Assembly: GCF_900168295.1 (NCBI RefSeq) | Contig: NZ_FVZL01000001.1 | Span: forward strand, 768,134 to 832,133 | Length of the DNA stretch: 64,000 nucleotides | Origin: Arthrobacter sp. P2b | GTDB lineage: Bacteria; Actinomycetota; Actinomycetes; Actinomycetales; Micrococcaceae | Direction of reading: 5' to 3' | Shown: positions 26,048-35,253 of the stretch, piece by piece | How positions within the stretch are numbered: position 1 is the first letter of the stretch | How the letters are laid out: every line of letters begins with the position of its first letter | Translations under genes and position numbers: made by a program | Notes under the pieces: generated by a model | Database searches by the model: none | What the model saw: the letters and a program-made list of their open reading frames with translations, nothing else | What the model was told of the DNA's origin: nothing

Positions 26048-26497
26048 TCAGGCGGCCTGGTTCAGTGCATCCTCCGCGGCAACCCAGGAAATCATGGCGC
26101 ACTTCACGCGTGCGGCGTACCGGGCAACGCCTTCAAACGCCGCGGCGTCCCCCAGCAGGTCCGGATCGGCGTGGATCTTGCCGCGGGACCGCAGGACTTC
26201 GCGGAAGCTGTCAATGACCTCATGCAGTTCCGCCACGGTCATGCCCTCCGCAAGCTCCGTGAGCACCGAGGCCGATGCCATGGAGATGGAGCAGCCCGCC
26301 CCGTCCCAGGAAACCTGGGCCACCTTTCCGTCCTCCACCGCAAGGCGAAGGGTCACCTCATCCCCGCACACCGGGTTGAGCTGGTGGGATTGCCCTGTGG
26401 ACGCGCCCTCGGGAGCTACGGTTCCGGCGAGGCCGCTGCCGTGCCGCGCTTTGGAGTGGTCGAGAATGATCTGCTGGTACAGCTGGTCCAAACTCAT
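26048..26497 (-). CDS. sufU: Iron-sulfur cluster assembly protein SufU
   Basis: A 149-residue zinc-dependent sulfurtransferase that receives sulfur from SufS. The key residues Cys44 and Asp46 (NPVCGDE), Cys69 (GAGCSIS) and Cys133 (VKCAMIS) are all present, and the SufU-type insertion before the last cysteine is seen. The gene follows sufS by 21 nt on the same strand, the usual actinobacterial pairing. The other suf genes are not in the window. Confidence 0.93.
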   Translation of the reverse strand: MSLDQLYQQIILDHSKARHGSGLAGTVAPEGASTGQSHQLNPVCGDEVTLRLAVEDGKVAQVSWDGAGCSISMASASVLTELAEGMTVAELHEVIDSFREVLRSRGKIHADPDLLGDAAAFEGVARYAARVKCAMISWVAAEDALNQAA

Positions 26498-26518
26498 GGG
26501 TTACCTTCGATCTTCCGG

Positions 26519-27847
26519 CTAGGCGCGGAAATAGGCCCGTACGCCGGCCACGGCATCCAGGAACTGGTCCACGTCATCGGTGGTGTTGTAGAGGTAGGCG
26601 CTGGCGCGGGTGGTGGCGGTCAGCCCCAGCCGGCGGTGCAGCGGCTGCGCGCAGTGGTGGCCAACACGCACGGCGATCCCCCTGGAGTCCAGGAACTGCC
26701 CCACGTCGTGGGCATGGACGCCTTCGACGTCGAACGCGGCAAGCCCAATCCGTTCCCCGCCGGCGGCCGGACCCAGCACGCGGATGCCGGGGATCGATTC
26801 GAGACCGGTCACCATCCGTCCCCCGAGTTCGGTTTCCCACCGGTGGATCCGGTCCAGCCCGGTTTCCGTCAGGTAGTTTGCTGCCGCGGCCAGGGCTACG
26901 GCCTGTGAGATGCGCTGGGTCCCGGCCTCGAAGCGCTGCGGGGCAGGCAGATACTCGGCACGCTCCATGGTGACGGTGGTGATCATGGAACCGCCCGTCA
27001 GGAAGGGCGGCAGGATATCCAGCAATTCCTGCTTGCCGTAGAGCACGCCGATTCCGGTGGGGGCGAGCATCTTGTGCCCGGAGAAAACGGCGAAGTCCAC
27101 ATCGAGTTTTTTGACGTCCAGCACCATGTGCGGTGCCGACTGGCAGGCATCCAGGACCACCAAAGCGCCCACGGCGCGGCCCAGGGCCACGAGTTCCCGG
27201 ACCGGGTTGATGGTGCCCAGGACATTGGACGCATGCGTGAAGGCAAGAACCTTGGTCCGGCTGCCGATGATGTCCCCGGCCTGGTCCATCCGGAGGCTAC
27301 CGGCGTCATCGATGGGAATGTAACGGAGGGTGGCGCCGGTGCGGAACGCCAGCTCCTGCCAGGGAATGAGGTTGGCGTGGTGTTCCATCTCCGTCACCAC
27401 AATCTCATCGCCGGGCTTCAGGGCGAGGTCCGCCAGCCCGGCGTCACCCCGGCCCTGGGCAGCCCACAGTCCCGCTGTGGACAGGGTGTAGGAGATGAGG
27501 TTCAGGCCTTCGGTGGCGTTGGACGTCCAGATGGTCTCCGAGTAGTCGGCGCCAATGAAGTCGGCCACTGTCTGCCGGGCGTCCTCGAATGCTTCGGTGG
27601 CCTCCACGGCAAGGTGGTGGGCGCCACGGTGCACGGCCGCATTCCGCTGCTCATAGAATTCCTGCTCGGCTTCAATGACGCTGAGGGGGTTCTGTGAGGT
27701 TGCCCCGGAGTCCAGATAAACCAGTGGCCGTCCGTTGACGAGCTGGTCCAGGACCGGGAAATCATTACGGATGCGGAGAACTTCGGCGTTATCCAGTGTG
27801 GCCGGGAGGGCTTGCTCCAGTGAGGCTGGCGTTGATACGAGGGCCAA
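26519..27847 (-). CDS. sufS: Cysteine desulfurase SufS
   Basis: A 442-residue PLP enzyme taking sulfur from cysteine for Fe-S cluster building. The PLP lysine is in SGHKMLAPTGIG, and the persulfide cysteine is in RVGHHCAQPLHRR. The N-terminus NDFPVLDQLVNGRPLVYLDSGATSQNP is typical. I chose TTG 27847, since AAGGAG stands 6 nt upstream; the open frame runs further up to an ATG at 27931, but that extension is low-complexity and lacks a ribosome site. It forms an operon with sufU. Confidence 0.93.
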   Translation of the reverse strand: MALVSTPASLEQALPATLDNAEVLRIRNDFPVLDQLVNGRPLVYLDSGATSQNPLSVIEAEQEFYEQRNAAVHRGAHHLAVEATEAFEDARQTVADFIGADYSETIWTSNATEGLNLISYTLSTAGLWAAQGRGDAGLADLALKPGDEIVVTEMEHHANLIPWQELAFRTGATLRYIPIDDAGSLRMDQAGDIIGSRTKVLAFTHASNVLGTINPVRELVALGRAVGALVVLDACQSAPHMVLDVKKLDVDFAVFSGHKMLAPTGIGVLYGKQELLDILPPFLTGGSMITTVTMERAEYLPAPQRFEAGTQRISQAVALAAAANYLTETGLDRIHRWETELGGRMVTGLESIPGIRVLGPAAGGERIGLAAFDVEGVHAHDVGQFLDSRGIAVRVGHHCAQPLHRRLGLTATTRASAYLYNTTDDVDQFLDAVAGVRAYFRA

Positions 27848-28342
27848 AACAATCTCCTTGGGATGCCAACGGATGACATTCAATTGTCCCACAGCACGAC
27901 TGTGGCGGCCGCCCGGAGGGGCAGCCGCCACAGTCGCTCCGGGCTTCAGCCCGCGGAGTGGAGGGCCGGCGACGGCTGGGGGGAGAGTCTCGGTCTCAGA
28001 AGACTCTGACGCCGCCGGCCCCGTCTTGGCCCGGTCCCTGGGGACCGGAAGTTTGAAAGAGGCCTCGATGTGCTGCTGGCAACCTCTGCGGCGTCCTGCC
28101 TGCCGTTTGCTTTGCCTCCTTAAGTAAATCCTGCGCCACCCTCCTGTACACGAGTAGGGTGTACTCGATTTCCGCGCCGGGGTACTACCTAGGAGCCCTG
28201 GGACGCTGCAGGCACCGGTCCATTCCCGTCAGAGCGGAGGCGGGCATGGCACAGCGGAGCAGCCTGAAGGCGACAAAGCCGCAGGTGAGAAGGGCAGGTT
28301 GATGCAGCGTGCCGGATGCCGGGCGTTGCGGGATGTCCCGGC
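27848..28342. other. 495-nt gap without a gene
   Basis: I see no convincing coding frame here. It holds a perfect 13-bp hairpin (27897-27936: CGACTGTGGCGGC with GCCGCCACAGTCG) just upstream of sufS, and two overlapping dyads at 28146-28167. The rest is unremarkable and includes the region downstream of the LuxR gene ending at 28343. The hairpin has no U-run on either strand, so its role as terminator is uncertain. Confidence 0.5.
28146..28167. repeat. Two overlapping perfect dyads
   Basis: GTACAC (28146-28151) and GTGTAC (28159-28164) form one palindrome. CGAGTA (28151-28156) and TACTCG (28162-28167) form another over the same bases. A related GAGTACCCT occurs at 33788, upstream of the LuxR gene starting at 33722. 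It could be a regulator site; no gene start lies close. Confidence 0.4.
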
Positions 28343-30883
28343 CTACTTGGGCAGAGCGGACTCCAGTTCGTCCCTGCTGCGTACACCCAGCTTCACGTAG
28401 GTCCTGTACAGGTGCCCCTCCACGGTGCGGACGGAGACCATCAGCTTTTGCGCTATCTCGCGGTCGGTGAGGCCCTGCACCGCGAGTTCCACGATGTCCT
28501 GTTCACGCCGGGTGAGGTGGACGGCGGGAGCCGCGGCGATGAAGCGGCCTTCCCTGAACCGTTCGCCCAGTTCATGGTCGCACCGCTCGCGCTGCGCAAC
28601 AGCCTGCCTGGAGCGGCGGCGTTCCCCGGCGTGCTCCAGTACGGAGCTGGCACGGGCGTAGGCCTCGCGGGCAAGGTTGACGAAGCCTGACGCTTCCAGC
28701 GATGCCGCCGTTTCCATCAAGGCATCCCCGTCGGCCGCTTCCCAGCTGGTGGCAAGCGTCAGCATGGCCGCTGCCCAGCGTCCCAGCACATCGCGCGCGG
28801 CGTCCTGCACCATGGGAATCACCGACGGGTCCCCCAGATCCCAGCACACGGCCAGGAGTTCGAGCAGGTGGCCGGCCCTTCCCGAGGCTTCGGCAGCTGT
28901 CATCATCGTGTGCAGCGAGGCGATGCCCTTGCCGTCGCGGGACAAGTACTCGGCGGCCGCGGCGGCGTACGCTCCTGCAAGGAGGTCATGCGCGGGCCCG
29001 CCGGCCACGGCGTCCTTGTAGTCCTGCTCCAGGCGCCTTGCCTGCGCGGAGTCTCCCAGCCGCGCCGCAACATAGAAGCCCAGCGAAGAACCAAAGCGGA
29101 ACAGCTGGAGGGGGTCGTTGAGCCTCAGTGCTTCCACCGCCGGCAGCAGCAGCTGGTAGGCGCGCTCCATCCGGCCCTGCTTCAGCAGCGAATAGCCACG
29201 GAGCACCTGCAGGCTGCCGTCAAAGGTTGCGGCACCGGTGGCATGGCCGGCGGCGTAGCTGTCGAGTTCCCGCTCCGCTGATTCCCACTCCCCCATGGCC
29301 AGGTAGCTGATGACGAGCCTGCCCAGCACGAACTCGGGAAAGAAAAACAGGCTGTCTTCCAGCGGCGGCAGCTCGGAAGCTGCCAGCAGCGCGGCATCCA
29401 GTCCTTCTGCGGGCCGTCCGGCAGCCGTAAGGGCATGGGCCAGCAACGCCTCGCCCACAGCGCCGATGGGCTCAACGTCCGCTTCCGGGGAGCTTCGGTT
29501 CCTGATGGTTTCCACCTCGGCCGCGAGCGCCCGGTAGTCCACCTCGGCGCCTGACTGCAGGAGGTGGAGGATCTCCTCCTGCCAGGTCCGCTGCCCGTCG
29601 GCTGACCGGCCGGTGTGCTCCCGGACGTCCTCGGCCACGGCTGCCAGCTGGTGCCCGGCCGCCTGATGCGCCGAGACCCGGAGCAGGAGGACTGCCGGGC
29701 CCTGGGGATCGTCCGCAAGCTGAAGCCAGCAGCCGTCAAGCAGCGCGGCAGCGTCCGCATAGGCGCCGTTGTTGTACAGTGCACGGGCGTGGACCGCCCG
29801 GGCCATGGGTGCCATCGCGGGGTCCTGCACCCTGGCGGCGATGGAGGCGGCGCTGTCGTTGCGGAACCGCGCCAACGCCTCGCGGGCGGCCTCCAGCAGG
29901 TCGGCGTCGGGTATCCGCAGCCCGCATTCCAACGCCCATTCCACGGAACGCAGCCGGCCTTCGCCGCGCAGCACGATGCCGTCCTGGTGTGCGCGGGTTC
30001 TTTCCTGCAGCTGAAGGCTGCGGGACACCGAAATCGTGTTCCGTATCGCATTGGCGAACAAGGCGTTCCACATGGAGAGCTCAGCCGGCACCCCGGACGT
30101 TTCAACCACCATCTGCTGGTCCAGCAGGGACCGGACCACAGGGGCGCCGCAGATGTCCTCGATGACCTTCCGCCCAACCGGTCCGGCCAGCGCAATCAGC
30201 TTCAATGCTTCCTGTTCTTCGGGCCGCCGCCGGAGGTGGTCCTTTGCAACCACTGCCGTCAACCTGGCGCCGTCAGCCGGCAGGGAGCCCAGCAGGATCC
30301 AGATCCCGTTGCGCTTGGACAGGATCCCGGCTTCGGCGGCATCATGCAACAGCGCGTCCAGGATGCGGGGGTTGCCGCCTGATGCACTCCAGAGCGAGTC
30401 AACGGTGGCTGCGGGAACTGTTCCGTCCAGGACGTGGGCGAGGACTTCCTCGATCTGTTCCCGGTTCAGGGGCCGCAGGTCCACGCGCTCGGCCAGGCCG
30501 TCGTACCACAGCTGGTCCAGGGGCTGCGGCAATCCAGGCCGCGGACGTGCGGCCGCCACGACGGTCGCCCAGCCAGCGGAGATCAGGTCTGCCACAACAC
30601 CGGCGGAAGCGTCATCCAGATGGTGGGCGTCATCCACCACCAGCAGGACCTGGCTGCCGGTACCCGTCTTGAGCTTCTCGAAATATGTCCACATGGAACG
30701 CAGGACCGCTACGGGTGAGACTGATTCCTCGGCTGTCAGGTCAGCGGTGTACGGGGTCAGGACCCCGAACGGCACGGCGGTGAGGGCGGAACTGGCATGG
30801 ATCTGCAGGATGTGCATGTCGCCGGCAAGCCGCTCCGCGATGGCCTCCGTCAGGGATGATTTGCCGATGCCGGGACCGGCCAT
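28343..30883 (-). CDS. LuxR-family large ATP-binding regulator (LAL type); start uncertain
   Basis: An 846-residue frame with an AAA-like ATPase (Walker A GPGIGKSS, Walker B VLLVVDDAHHLDD), a long helical repeat middle, and a C-terminal LuxR/GerE helix-turn-helix (HLTRREQDIVELAVQGLTDREIAQKL...VRTVEGHLYRTYVKLGV). Such proteins activate transcription in response to unknown ligands. ATG 30883 lies inside the Walker A strand, so it cannot be the true start. The same frame stays open upstream to about 31003 and encodes RLLTGRREPLDRI..., the normal N-terminus, but has no ATG, GTG or TTG. An ATG at 30990 (TAATG with the previous stop) is out of frame. See findings. Confidence 0.85.
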   Translation of the reverse strand: MAGPGIGKSSLTEAIAERLAGDMHILQIHASSALTAVPFGVLTPYTADLTAEESVSPVAVLRSMWTYFEKLKTGTGSQVLLVVDDAHHLDDASAGVVADLISAGWATVVAAARPRPGLPQPLDQLWYDGLAERVDLRPLNREQIEEVLAHVLDGTVPAATVDSLWSASGGNPRILDALLHDAAEAGILSKRNGIWILLGSLPADGARLTAVVAKDHLRRRPEEQEALKLIALAGPVGRKVIEDICGAPVVRSLLDQQMVVETSGVPAELSMWNALFANAIRNTISVSRSLQLQERTRAHQDGIVLRGEGRLRSVEWALECGLRIPDADLLEAAREALARFRNDSAASIAARVQDPAMAPMARAVHARALYNNGAYADAAALLDGCWLQLADDPQGPAVLLLRVSAHQAAGHQLAAVAEDVREHTGRSADGQRTWQEEILHLLQSGAEVDYRALAAEVETIRNRSSPEADVEPIGAVGEALLAHALTAAGRPAEGLDAALLAASELPPLEDSLFFFPEFVLGRLVISYLAMGEWESAERELDSYAAGHATGAATFDGSLQVLRGYSLLKQGRMERAYQLLLPAVEALRLNDPLQLFRFGSSLGFYVAARLGDSAQARRLEQDYKDAVAGGPAHDLLAGAYAAAAAEYLSRDGKGIASLHTMMTAAEASGRAGHLLELLAVCWDLGDPSVIPMVQDAARDVLGRWAAAMLTLATSWEAADGDALMETAASLEASGFVNLAREAYARASSVLEHAGERRRSRQAVAQRERCDHELGERFREGRFIAAAPAVHLTRREQDIVELAVQGLTDREIAQKLMVSVRTVEGHLYRTYVKLGVRSRDELESALPK

Positions 30884-30989
30884 GACGAAAACTGCCTGGC
30901 TGGTGCGGTTCCGGACAATGTTGCAGATCCGGTCCAGCGGCTCGCGGCGGCCGGTGAGGAGCCGGTGCGCCGGTGCCGGCTTGTGTCCA

Positions 30990-33722
30990 TTAGACGAGTC
31001 CAGTCAGATCACCCCTGGAAGTTACGCCCAGCTTGGTGAAGACCTGGTACAGGTGGCCTTCCACAGTCCGGACTGACACGCCCATTTCCAGGGCAATGTC
31101 ACGGTTTGACGCACCACGCCCTGCAAGCCGGGCAATCTGGCGCTCCCTGCTCGTCAGCAGCGGGCTGCCGCTGCTGGGCACGATGGGCAGGTTGGCGACA
31201 GTGGCGGCCAGGATGTCAAGGCGGGCCTGCGCGGTCCGGGCGGAGATGGAATCCCCGTCCTGGCGTGCGAAGTCCACGGCCAGGGCCATGCACCTGGCCT
31301 CCACCGCGTCCAGTTCCAGCGTGGCCGCCAGCTCGCCGCCGGCAAGGAGCGTCTTCGCGTCCCTGGTCCGGCTGCCCACGGCAATGAGCCGGGAAACCTC
31401 CGCCAGTGGTCCCTGGCGGTGGGACGCAAGCTCCTCCAGAAGCCGGAAGTCGTTGTCGCTCCCGTTCACCGTGGCCGCAAGCAGTTCGACGCCGGCGAGC
31501 GTGTAGCGCCCGGCCTCCATGTTCTGGCGGGCCGACTGCTTCAGGCGGGTGACGGCGTCGGAGTCGCCCAGCCAGCGCCCCGCCACGAGGGCGCAGAAAC
31601 TGATGAGGCTTTCGGTTGCGAAACCTGATGTGCCGGGAACCCGCTGCAGTTTGCTGAGGTATTTGCGGGCCTGGCCGGCGTTGCCGGTTTGCGCGTGCGC
31701 CAGGGCTGTTGCCGCGTAGGCGAAGCGGAGTGCAGCCTGCACAGGTTGCAGTTCCAGCTGGGCGGCAGCGGACATCAGCGGATCGAGCGCGGCAGCGCCC
31801 CGGCCGGCATAGACGTAGGCGATCCCGGCAGCCAGTTCCGTGGCGGCACTGCCGTAGGGAAGCCGGTACTGTTCCTCGTCGCTTTGTGGTCCCAGCAGGT
31901 CGATGCACCGCCGCCACTGCCCGGCCAGCAGCAGCACCAGGTAGGCCTCCCTGGTGTACCGCTCACGCAGGCCCACCACGTGGGAGGCGTCGCTGATCTG
32001 GCCGCCGAGCTGCCGCATCAGGCCCAAGGCGTCCATTTCCCGGCCGGTCAGGGCTAGTGCAGTCATCAGGAGGATGGCCGAATGCATCCGGTAGTCCGCG
32101 TCAGGGTTCAAGGCAGGGTCCGCGGCTGCCTCAAGGTCCGGAATCAAGGCGGCGTAGTCACCCACGAAGGCGCGGTATTCGAAGTCGCTCAAAGAGACAA
32201 GGTTGGCTGCCACGGCGGCGGGCTCCGGCCATGATGCGTTGTTCCCGGCCGGTGCCAGCCTGTTCCGGGCTTCCTGAAGAAGTTCCGGTACCTTGCCGGC
32301 CCGCTCCGGCAGCCTCATCATGACCCGTGCTTTGGCGGCTACAACGTGCGCGTATTCCTCGACGTCCAGGGCCTCGAGTTCCGGCCGGGAGATGCCGTCC
32401 AGTGCTGCGAGTGCCTGGACGGGCATGTCCAGCTGCAGGTACGCGGCAGCCTTCTGGCGCTGCGCGGGCAGCCATTCGCGGTCCGTCCTGTGCAGCATCT
32501 CGGCGTAGGTCAGGGCGAACCGCGGATCGAACAGCTGGACCGCCGCTTCGGCAGCCGCGAGGGCCAGGGCGGGGCTCAGCGGGGCCTCACACTCATGGGT
32601 CCAGGCGGCAAACGCCATCAGTTCTTCGAGCGTCATGCGGGCCGGATCAGGTTCCTCACCTGCCAGCAGCACGCTGCGCAGTTCACGGCGCCGGGCGATG
32701 CTCAGCCAGGTGCGCACGACGTCGCCGATGTACTTTTCTCGCAGGGACACCCACCGGTGGTCCGAGTCGTCGACCTCCAGCAGCCCGCCGTCTTCCATGT
32801 CCGCCACGACGTCTGCCCCGTACACGGCGGTAAGGCGGGACAGCTCAACCCGGCGGGCGCAGGACAGCATTTCAATGACTTCCCGGGTTTCCGGGGTTTC
32901 CCGCGACCAGCGAGACCGGACGATGTCATCGAGGCTGGCGGCGCCGTCGAGCACCACCTTGTCACGCAGGGTCCAGACGGAGTCGGACAGCACCAGGTTT
33001 CCGGACAGTTGCTGTTCGGTGACCAGTGCTTTGAGCAGCAGCGGATTGCCGCCCACCATCCGGTGGTAGGTGTTGACCAGGGAGGCAGACACCCGGTGGC
33101 CCAGCAGGGACAGCAGGACCTGGCGGGTCTGGAGCTCGTTGAGGTTGTTGAGGCGTACTTCTGTCAGGCGCCGGTCCGTGAGCAGCCAGTGGAAGTCGGC
33201 CGGAAGGTCGCTGATGTTCGGTGCGACGGCAATGATTTTGGCGGTGCCCGTCAGGAGTACGTTCAACAGCACTCCGGCGCTCATGTCGTCAATGCTGCCT
33301 GAGGTGTCAAGGGTGATCACGCATGGCCTGCCTGCGGCGTCGCTGCGGATCAGCGACGTGATGCCGCGCAGGATGGCCGTGGGCGACCCCATGTAGGCCT
33401 GCGGAAGCCTGGCCAGCAGGAAGGAGAGGCAGCCGTAGGGCGTGGTGGATCCGGTAGGCCCGCTGCGGAGCTGCAGGGACCACACCTCCGGCCCCAGATC
33501 GGCCACGGCGGCACGGGCGAGGGAGGATTTGCCTACCCCGCGGCCCCCGGTGATGACGACGCCCAATGAGTTTTCAGTGGTCAGCGCAGTGCGGACGGTT
33601 TCCAGGTTGGCACTGCGGGCGGGCGCGGACCATTGCTGCCCCGGTGCACCGGAGCTTGGTGTGCGCAGCCCAACGTCCTGAGGTGTTGACCCACGTCCCC
33701 AGCTGAGTGGCTCGATTGACAT
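30990..33722 (-). CDS. LuxR-family large ATP-binding regulator (LAL type)
   Basis: A 910-residue protein with Walker A GGRGVGKSS (residues 59-67), a long helical middle and a C-terminal LuxR HTH (LTSRERQIARLAGRGASNRDIALEM...VRTVEGHLYQVFTKLGV). The Walker B region reads CVITLDTSGSIDD and lacks the usual DD pair, so ATP hydrolysis may be weak. It is the upstream member of a tandem pair with the gene ending at 28343, and the two resemble each other in size and layout. I chose ATG 33722 (MSIEPLSWG). A 26-nt perfect hairpin lies 12 nt upstream and touches the ribosome site. Confidence 0.85.
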   Translation of the reverse strand: MSIEPLSWGRGSTPQDVGLRTPSSGAPGQQWSAPARSANLETVRTALTTENSLGVVITGGRGVGKSSLARAAVADLGPEVWSLQLRSGPTGSTTPYGCLSFLLARLPQAYMGSPTAILRGITSLIRSDAAGRPCVITLDTSGSIDDMSAGVLLNVLLTGTAKIIAVAPNISDLPADFHWLLTDRRLTEVRLNNLNELQTRQVLLSLLGHRVSASLVNTYHRMVGGNPLLLKALVTEQQLSGNLVLSDSVWTLRDKVVLDGAASLDDIVRSRWSRETPETREVIEMLSCARRVELSRLTAVYGADVVADMEDGGLLEVDDSDHRWVSLREKYIGDVVRTWLSIARRRELRSVLLAGEEPDPARMTLEELMAFAAWTHECEAPLSPALALAAAEAAVQLFDPRFALTYAEMLHRTDREWLPAQRQKAAAYLQLDMPVQALAALDGISRPELEALDVEEYAHVVAAKARVMMRLPERAGKVPELLQEARNRLAPAGNNASWPEPAAVAANLVSLSDFEYRAFVGDYAALIPDLEAAADPALNPDADYRMHSAILLMTALALTGREMDALGLMRQLGGQISDASHVVGLRERYTREAYLVLLLAGQWRRCIDLLGPQSDEEQYRLPYGSAATELAAGIAYVYAGRGAAALDPLMSAAAQLELQPVQAALRFAYAATALAHAQTGNAGQARKYLSKLQRVPGTSGFATESLISFCALVAGRWLGDSDAVTRLKQSARQNMEAGRYTLAGVELLAATVNGSDNDFRLLEELASHRQGPLAEVSRLIAVGSRTRDAKTLLAGGELAATLELDAVEARCMALAVDFARQDGDSISARTAQARLDILAATVANLPIVPSSGSPLLTSRERQIARLAGRGASNRDIALEMGVSVRTVEGHLYQVFTKLGVTSRGDLTGLV

Positions 33723-33733
33723 GAACTTTTCCC

Positions 33734-33759
33734 CTACATCCCGCGATAGCGGGATGTAG
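33734..33759 (-). promoter_or_regulatory. Perfect hairpin over the ribosome-binding site of the LuxR gene
   Basis: CTACATCCCGC (33734-33744) and GCGGGATGTAG (33749-33759) form a perfect 11-bp stem with a GATA loop. In the mRNA it ends just where GTAGGGGA (the SD region) lies, 12 nt from the ATG at 33722. It can mask the ribosome site or serve as a protein operator. Confidence 0.6.
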
Positions 33760-33844
33760 CCCCATTGCTCCCCCGCATACGAAGAAGAGTACCCTGTGGC
33801 ACGGACCAGGAGACAGGTCAAAACGACTTTAAGTTTGTATATTG

Positions 33845-34435
33845 CTATCGATCGGATTTGGCCGGATGGAATTTTTGCTGGGCTGACGTGAGCCCGTCGC
33901 GCAGCAGCAACTCGACGGCGTCGGCCGCTTCGTCCAGCAGGAACGGCAGTTCCTTAAGCTCCGCGCTGCCAAAGTCACGCAGGACGTAGTCCGCGGTGTC
34001 CATCCTGCCGGGTGGACGGCCCACCCCCACGCGGACGCGGAGGTAGTCCTTGGTGGCGAGTGCTTTGGAGATGTCCCGCAGCCCGTTGTGGCCGCCTTCC
34101 CCGCCGCCGATCTTGAGTTTCACCGTGTTGAAGGGAATGTCGATCTCATCGTGCACGGCAACCACGTGGTCCGGCGTGATGCCGTAGAAGTTGGCCAGCG
34201 CCGAGACGGGACCGCCCGAAACATTCATGTAGGTCATGGGCTTTGCCAGCACCACGCGGGGGCCACCGATACCGAGCCGCCCCTCCACAACCTGGGCACG
34301 TGCCTTGTGGGTCTTGAACCCGGCGCCGATCCTGCCCGCCAGTTCGTCGAGCACCATCTGGCCAACATTGTGCCTGTTGCCGTGGTACTGGGCGCCGGGG
34401 TTGCCGAGGCCGACGATCAGCCAGGTATCAGTCAT
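33845..34435 (-). CDS. pth: Peptidyl-tRNA hydrolase
   Basis: A 196-residue enzyme releasing tRNA from prematurely dropped peptidyl-tRNA. The motifs WLIVGLGNPGAQYHGNRHNVG (catalytic His22), KPMTYMNVSG, VVAVHDEIDIPF (catalytic Asp) and GGGEGGHNGLRDI are complete. It lies downstream of rplY on the same strand, the standard actinobacterial order (prs-rplY-pth), separated by a hairpin. Confidence 0.95.
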   Translation of the reverse strand: MTDTWLIVGLGNPGAQYHGNRHNVGQMVLDELAGRIGAGFKTHKARAQVVEGRLGIGGPRVVLAKPMTYMNVSGGPVSALANFYGITPDHVVAVHDEIDIPFNTVKLKIGGGEGGHNGLRDISKALATKDYLRVRVGVGRPPGRMDTADYVLRDFGSAELKELPFLLDEAADAVELLLRDGLTSAQQKFHPAKSDR

Positions 34436-34495
34436 GGGTCAATCCTAAGGTGGTGTTGTGAGGGGTGTTTCCGCGGCGGGAGGGCGGCAGACGCA

Positions 34496-34530
34496 ACAGT
34501 GGCCGGACCCCTGCGGGATCCGGCCACTGT
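34496..34530 (-). terminator. Hairpin between rplY and pth
   Basis: ACAGTGGCCGGA (34496-34507) pairs with TCCGGCCACTGT (34519-34530): a perfect 12-bp stem, 11-nt loop, no U-run. It is 18 nt after the rplY stop. It may end rplY transcripts or protect the 3' end. Confidence 0.6.
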
Positions 34531-34547
34531 CAGGAAGTAGCGGCTGA

Positions 34548-35156
34548 TTACTCTGCTGCGGCTTCCCCGGCTGCTGCGGGAGCCTCGGCTCCTTCAGCGG
34601 CTTCGGTCTCTTCTTCCGTGGCGGTGGCCTCGGAGATGTTGACCACGAGCGCCTCGGCGTCGGTCAGCAGTGCGGAACCCTTCGGCAGAACCAGGTCGGA
34701 AGCGTGGATGTGCTCGCCGGCGGCACGGCCTTCGATGCTGACCTCGACGGTCTCGGGCAGGTGGGTTGCCTCGGCCTCGAGGGACACAACGGTCAGTTCC
34801 AGGTTGTGGACGGTGCCGGGGGCGGTTTCGCCGGTGACGTGGACCGGAACGTCGACGGTGACCTTCTCGCCCTGGCGGACCGTCAGGAGGTCGATGTGCT
34901 CGATGATCTGCTTGATCGGGTCGCGCTGTACGTCTTTGACCAGGGCCAGGTGGCCTTCGCCGTTGATGTCCAGGGACAGCAGGGCGTTGGCGGTGCGGAC
35001 AGCCAGGGTGGTGGCCTTGGCCGGGAGGGTGACGTGGATGGGCTCTGCGCCGTGGCCGTAGATAACGGCGGGGATCAGGTTCGCCATCCGTGCGCGGCGG
35101 GCGTAGCCCTTGCCGAATTCGGTGCGCAGTTCTGCTGCGAGCTTCTGCTCAGACAT
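34548..35156 (-). CDS. rplY: 50S ribosomal protein L25 / general stress protein Ctc
   Basis: A 202-residue, two-domain (TL5/Ctc) form that binds 5S rRNA. The L25 part begins MSEQKLAAELRTEFGKGYARRARMANLIPAVIYGHG; the beta-rich C-domain follows, and the last roughly 30 residues are a Glu/Ala-rich tail. AAGGAG precedes the ATG by 6 nt. The leader upstream has a perfect small hairpin and other stems. Confidence 0.95.
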   Translation of the reverse strand: MSEQKLAAELRTEFGKGYARRARMANLIPAVIYGHGAEPIHVTLPAKATTLAVRTANALLSLDINGEGHLALVKDVQRDPIKQIIEHIDLLTVRQGEKVTVDVPVHVTGETAPGTVHNLELTVVSLEAEATHLPETVEVSIEGRAAGEHIHASDLVLPKGSALLTDAEALVVNISEATATEEETEAAEGAEAPAAAGEAAAE

Positions 35157-35253
35157 GGAAATCTCCTTGAAAACTAAACGGTGTTCAGCAAGGGCGGAGG
35201 TCTGTTGCGACCTTCAACGCCGGGCGGCCGAAGGCGGCCCTTTCAAGAAGGCA

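Noticed and set aside
27897..27936. Perfect 13-bp hairpin as terminator of the LuxR gene
   Set aside because: It lies about 400 nt from the LuxR stop and has no U-run on either strand; I list it only in the gap description.
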